Below are positions 61,933 through 64,000 of a stretch of 64,000 nt of DNA, one piece after another. Location: contig CAYTMU010000009.1 in assembly GCA_964438975.1 (NCBI GenBank), positions 1 to 64,000 of the forward strand, written 5' to 3'. A model generated the notes under the pieces. That model ran no database searches and was not told where the DNA came from. It saw only the letters and a program-made list of their open reading frames with translations. A program made the translations under genes and the position numbers. Position 1 is the stretch's first letter. Every line of letters begins with the position of its first letter. The stretch comes from Chryseosolibacter sp964438975 (GTDB lineage Bacteria > Bacteroidota > Bacteroidia > Cytophagales > Cyclobacteriaceae).

Positions 61933-62993
61933 TCAAGCTATCCCGAGTTCCCTTCCTGCTGCTGGCCTTCATCGGACTAATTACCGGGATGGCTACAGGC
62001 CTGAGTCGTATGGGTTGGGATCTGGGCATCTTGCCGCTTAGCCTGCACCATGGTGCGATCATGGTGGGTGGCTTTCTCGGAACGCTGATCTCACTTGAAA
62101 AGGTAATTCCGCTCAAACATAAATTCCCAGTATTGATACCGTTATTGAGCGGTATGAGTGTACTGGCATTCTTTCTCGATCAACCCGAAATTTCCCTGGC
62201 TTTACTTGTAACGGCATCGGCAGGGTTATCAGCTGTTTTCCTTTACTACCTGGTGCAAACCCGCGATCGGATCTATTTCCTCATGTTGTGTGGCGGTCTC
62301 TGTTGGCTAGTGGGGAATCTGACGTTGATGGATCGCAATTTCTACCCGATAGCCTTCCCCTGGTGGATGGGATTCATCCTTTTCATTATCACCGCGGAAC
62401 GTATGGAGTTGACGCAATTCCTCCCGGTACCGACTTGGGCGAAACAGGTGCTTATTGCGATACTGTTCGTTTTCCTGGGAGGACTCGTCTGGTCTTTTCA
62501 CGGCTGGGGGCGAATAGTGTGCGGAGTGGCACTCATCACTGTATCCGTTTGGCTAATGAAGTACGACATCATCGGCATATCCATCAAAAAGTCCGGATTG
62601 CCGCGATTCATCGCCACGTCGCTGCTCTGCGGATATATCGCGATGCTGCTCACCGGAGTATTCGTCATTGCATTGAGAGATCTCATCTTCGCCTATGACG
62701 CCGTTGTACACACCTTCTTTCTCGGTTTCACCTTCTCCATGATCTTCGCGCATGGTCCGGTGATCCTTCCAGGCGTGTTGGGTATCTCGGCCAAGCCCTG
62801 GCATCCGATCCTGTACGTGTGGCTGGCTACGCTTCACATCTCGCTGGCTGCCCGGGTAGTCGCTGACCTTACCATTTATCTCGACATCCGAAGGATCACA
62901 GGATGGGCGAGTTCAATCGCTATCTTGGGCTACTTTGTAACCCTTGCGTCGTTAACGATAAGAAGCCAGCGTGTACCAGAAAAAATACTATAG
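61929..62993 (+). CDS. Polytopic membrane protein, NnrS-like
   Basis: A 354-residue membrane protein with about 9-12 hydrophobic segments. Conserved-looking histidine-bearing helices are LSLHHGAIMVGGFLGTLISLEKVI, AVVHTFFLGFTFSMIFAHGPVILPGVLG and WHPILYVWLATLHISLAARVVADL. This layout recalls NnrS-like heme/copper membrane proteins of nitric oxide stress and denitrification, but the similarity is at the pattern level only. The start is a TTG overlapping the ccoS stop (TTGA), which implies translational coupling. Without it the first helix would be lost. The last 23 bases overlap the next gene. Confidence 0.6.
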   Translation: MIKLSRVPFLLLAFIGLITGMATGLSRMGWDLGILPLSLHHGAIMVGGFLGTLISLEKVIPLKHKFPVLIPLLSGMSVLAFFLDQPEISLALLVTASAGLSAVFLYYLVQTRDRIYFLMLCGGLCWLVGNLTLMDRNFYPIAFPWWMGFILFIITAERMELTQFLPVPTWAKQVLIAILFVFLGGLVWSFHGWGRIVCGVALITVSVWLMKYDIIGISIKKSGLPRFIATSLLCGYIAMLLTGVFVIALRDLIFAYDAVVHTFFLGFTFSMIFAHGPVILPGVLGISAKPWHPILYVWLATLHISLAARVVADLTIYLDIRRITGWASSIAILGYFVTLASLTIRSQRVPEKIL

Positions 62994-64000
62994 TGTGCCA
63001 TTAGTCTTCCTGTTTCTTGCCGCGGGAATCGGGCTCTTTCTACGATGGCAATTCCTGATGCCTACCGCCGGCATCCGCTACACCTATTTTCTCCACGCAC
63101 ACTCACATCTGATGTTCCTGGGGTGGGTGTGCAACGTCCTGTTCCTGGCATTCACGGAACATCACCTTCCCACGCGAGACAGTCGGCAATACCAACTATT
63201 CTTCCTGTCTCTCCAGATCCTGGTGGTGGCGATGGGGATTTCATTTCCGATCCAGGGATACGGGGTCTGGTCGATAATCTTCTCAACATTCCATACGCTC
63301 GCCATCATGGCGTTCATCCCCGTCTTCTTTAAACGTGCAAAGGGCGATACCAGCGTTTCGGCATGGTTCGCTCGCGCGGCATGGGTGTTCTTCTTCCTCT
63401 CCACGGCTGGCCCGTTTTCGTTGGGCGCTCTCATGGCAAACGGGATGGGACAGTCCGTGTGGTACAACTACTCAATCTACTATTATCTGCATTTTCAATA
63501 CAACGGTTTCTTTCTTTTCGGAGTCTTCAGCCTGTTCTTTCGCCTCCTCGAATCGCGGCAGATTTCTTTCTCGCGGCGTGGCGCTATCCGATTCGGTAAG
63601 TGGATGGCGTTAGCATGTATTCCGATGTATGCATTAAGCATTCTGTTTGCGCGTCCGGGGATATTGTTTAACTGGATCGGATTTCTGGCCGCATTTATAC
63701 AGATCGTTGCCATAGGGTACTACCTCCGGGAAATACTCCGGATCAGGACGGAACTAATCCGGCATTTCAGTCCATTCGTCATGGCACTGTTCAAATTGGC
63801 CGGTGTTTCACTCGTAATCAAATGCATCCTGCAACTCATCTCCGCGCACCCCTATATCGCCGCCATGGCCAACTCCATGCGCCCGGTCGTCATTGCTTAC
63901 CTGCATCTCGCACTCGTGGGTGTTATAACATTTTTCCTGCTTGCCTGGTACATCGACCGCCAACTCCTTCACTACCATCGCGCAAAGGCAGCGATCTATT
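62971..64000 (+). CDS. Polytopic membrane protein, heme-copper oxidase subunit I-like pattern (partial, 3' end outside window)
   Basis: An open frame with no stop runs from a GTG at 62971 to the window edge (343 codons). It overlaps the preceding gene by 23 bases. The product has about 10 hydrophobic segments with histidines in patterns such as YTYFLHAHSHLMFLGWVCNVLF, FSTFHTLAIMAFIPVFF, YYYLHFQYNGFFLFG and AYLHLALVGVITFFLLAWYID. The HAHxHLxxxGW helix recalls the heme-ligand helix of heme-copper oxidase/NO reductase subunit I, but the binuclear-centre motifs were not identified. It is the fifth gene of a coupled run starting at ccoI. AAGAAG lies about 5 bases before the GTG. Confidence 0.65.
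   Translation, partial: MYQKKYYSVPLVFLFLAAGIGLFLRWQFLMPTAGIRYTYFLHAHSHLMFLGWVCNVLFLAFTEHHLPTRDSRQYQLFFLSLQILVVAMGISFPIQGYGVWSIIFSTFHTLAIMAFIPVFFKRAKGDTSVSAWFARAAWVFFFLSTAGPFSLGALMANGMGQSVWYNYSIYYYLHFQYNGFFLFGVFSLFFRLLESRQISFSRRGAIRFGKWMALACIPMYALSILFARPGILFNWIGFLAAFIQIVAIGYYLREILRIRTELIRHFSPFVMALFKLAGVSLVIKCILQLISAHPYIAAMANSMRPVVIAYLHLALVGVITFFLLAWYIDRQLLHYHRAKAAIY

Overview
The window looks like a chromosomal segment of a Bacteroidota bacterium, most likely from the Cytophagales/Chitinophagales side (the rank is an inference). The grounds are two SusC/SusD polysaccharide-utilisation loci (PULs), lipoproteins with acidic residues after the lipobox cysteine, a type IX secretion (T9SS) C-terminal domain, TAnnTTTG-like promoter elements and few strong Shine-Dalgarno sequences. 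I see no rRNA, tRNA, CRISPR array, integrase or transposase.

Region 1 (1-15641, all minus strand) is a pectin-type PUL. Its order in transcription is susC, susD, a second susC without the usual N-terminal extension domain, a second susD, a DUF1735 surface lipoprotein, a two-domain alpha/beta-hydrolase esterase and two tandem PL1-like pectate lyases. The last lyase gene has its start codon inside one 7-bp tandem repeat and its stop codon inside another.

Region 2 (15905-19549) is a three-gene metal-uptake-like unit: a small His/Cys-rich membrane protein, a TonB-dependent receptor with a His-rich segment before its plug, and an acidic lipoprotein. It ends in a clear intrinsic terminator, and a perfect 6-5-6 palindrome lies upstream. 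A HelD-like UvrD/Rep-family ATPase follows on the plus strand (19593-21674).

Region 3 (21677-33018) is a laminarin-type beta-glucan PUL. A plus-strand membrane-spanning SusR-like regulator is divergent from susC, susD, a PKD-domain surface glycan-binding lipoprotein and a secreted GH16 glucanase with a T9SS signal. The susC is split in two by a frameshift.

Region 4 (33076-42865) holds mostly single genes: dienelactone hydrolase, M1 peptidase, fatty acid desaturase, RDD protein, FAD/Fe-S 2-hydroxyacid dehydrogenase, Fsr-type MFS transporter and pirin.

Region 5 (42988-47703) is an L-arabinose operon, araB-araD-araA, ending in a NrtR/AraR-type Nudix-derived regulator. A perfect 14-bp palindrome lies just upstream of araB. 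A Tat-exported Gfo/Idh/MocA oxidoreductase is divergent from it.

Region 6 (48979-55905) is the Bacteroidota membrane locus SpoIIM-DUF4129-DUF4350-MoxR-DUF58, in which all neighbours overlap or nearly touch, with a divergent RDD gene. A PNPOx-like protein and a beta-CASP nuclease follow.

Region 7 (58006-64000) is a tightly coupled plus-strand operon: ccoI copper P-type ATPase, an acetyl-CoA hydrolase/CoA-transferase, ccoS, an NnrS-like membrane protein and a polytopic His-rich membrane protein that runs off the window. It links cbb3-oxidase maturation to acyl-CoA metabolism and two poorly characterised membrane proteins.
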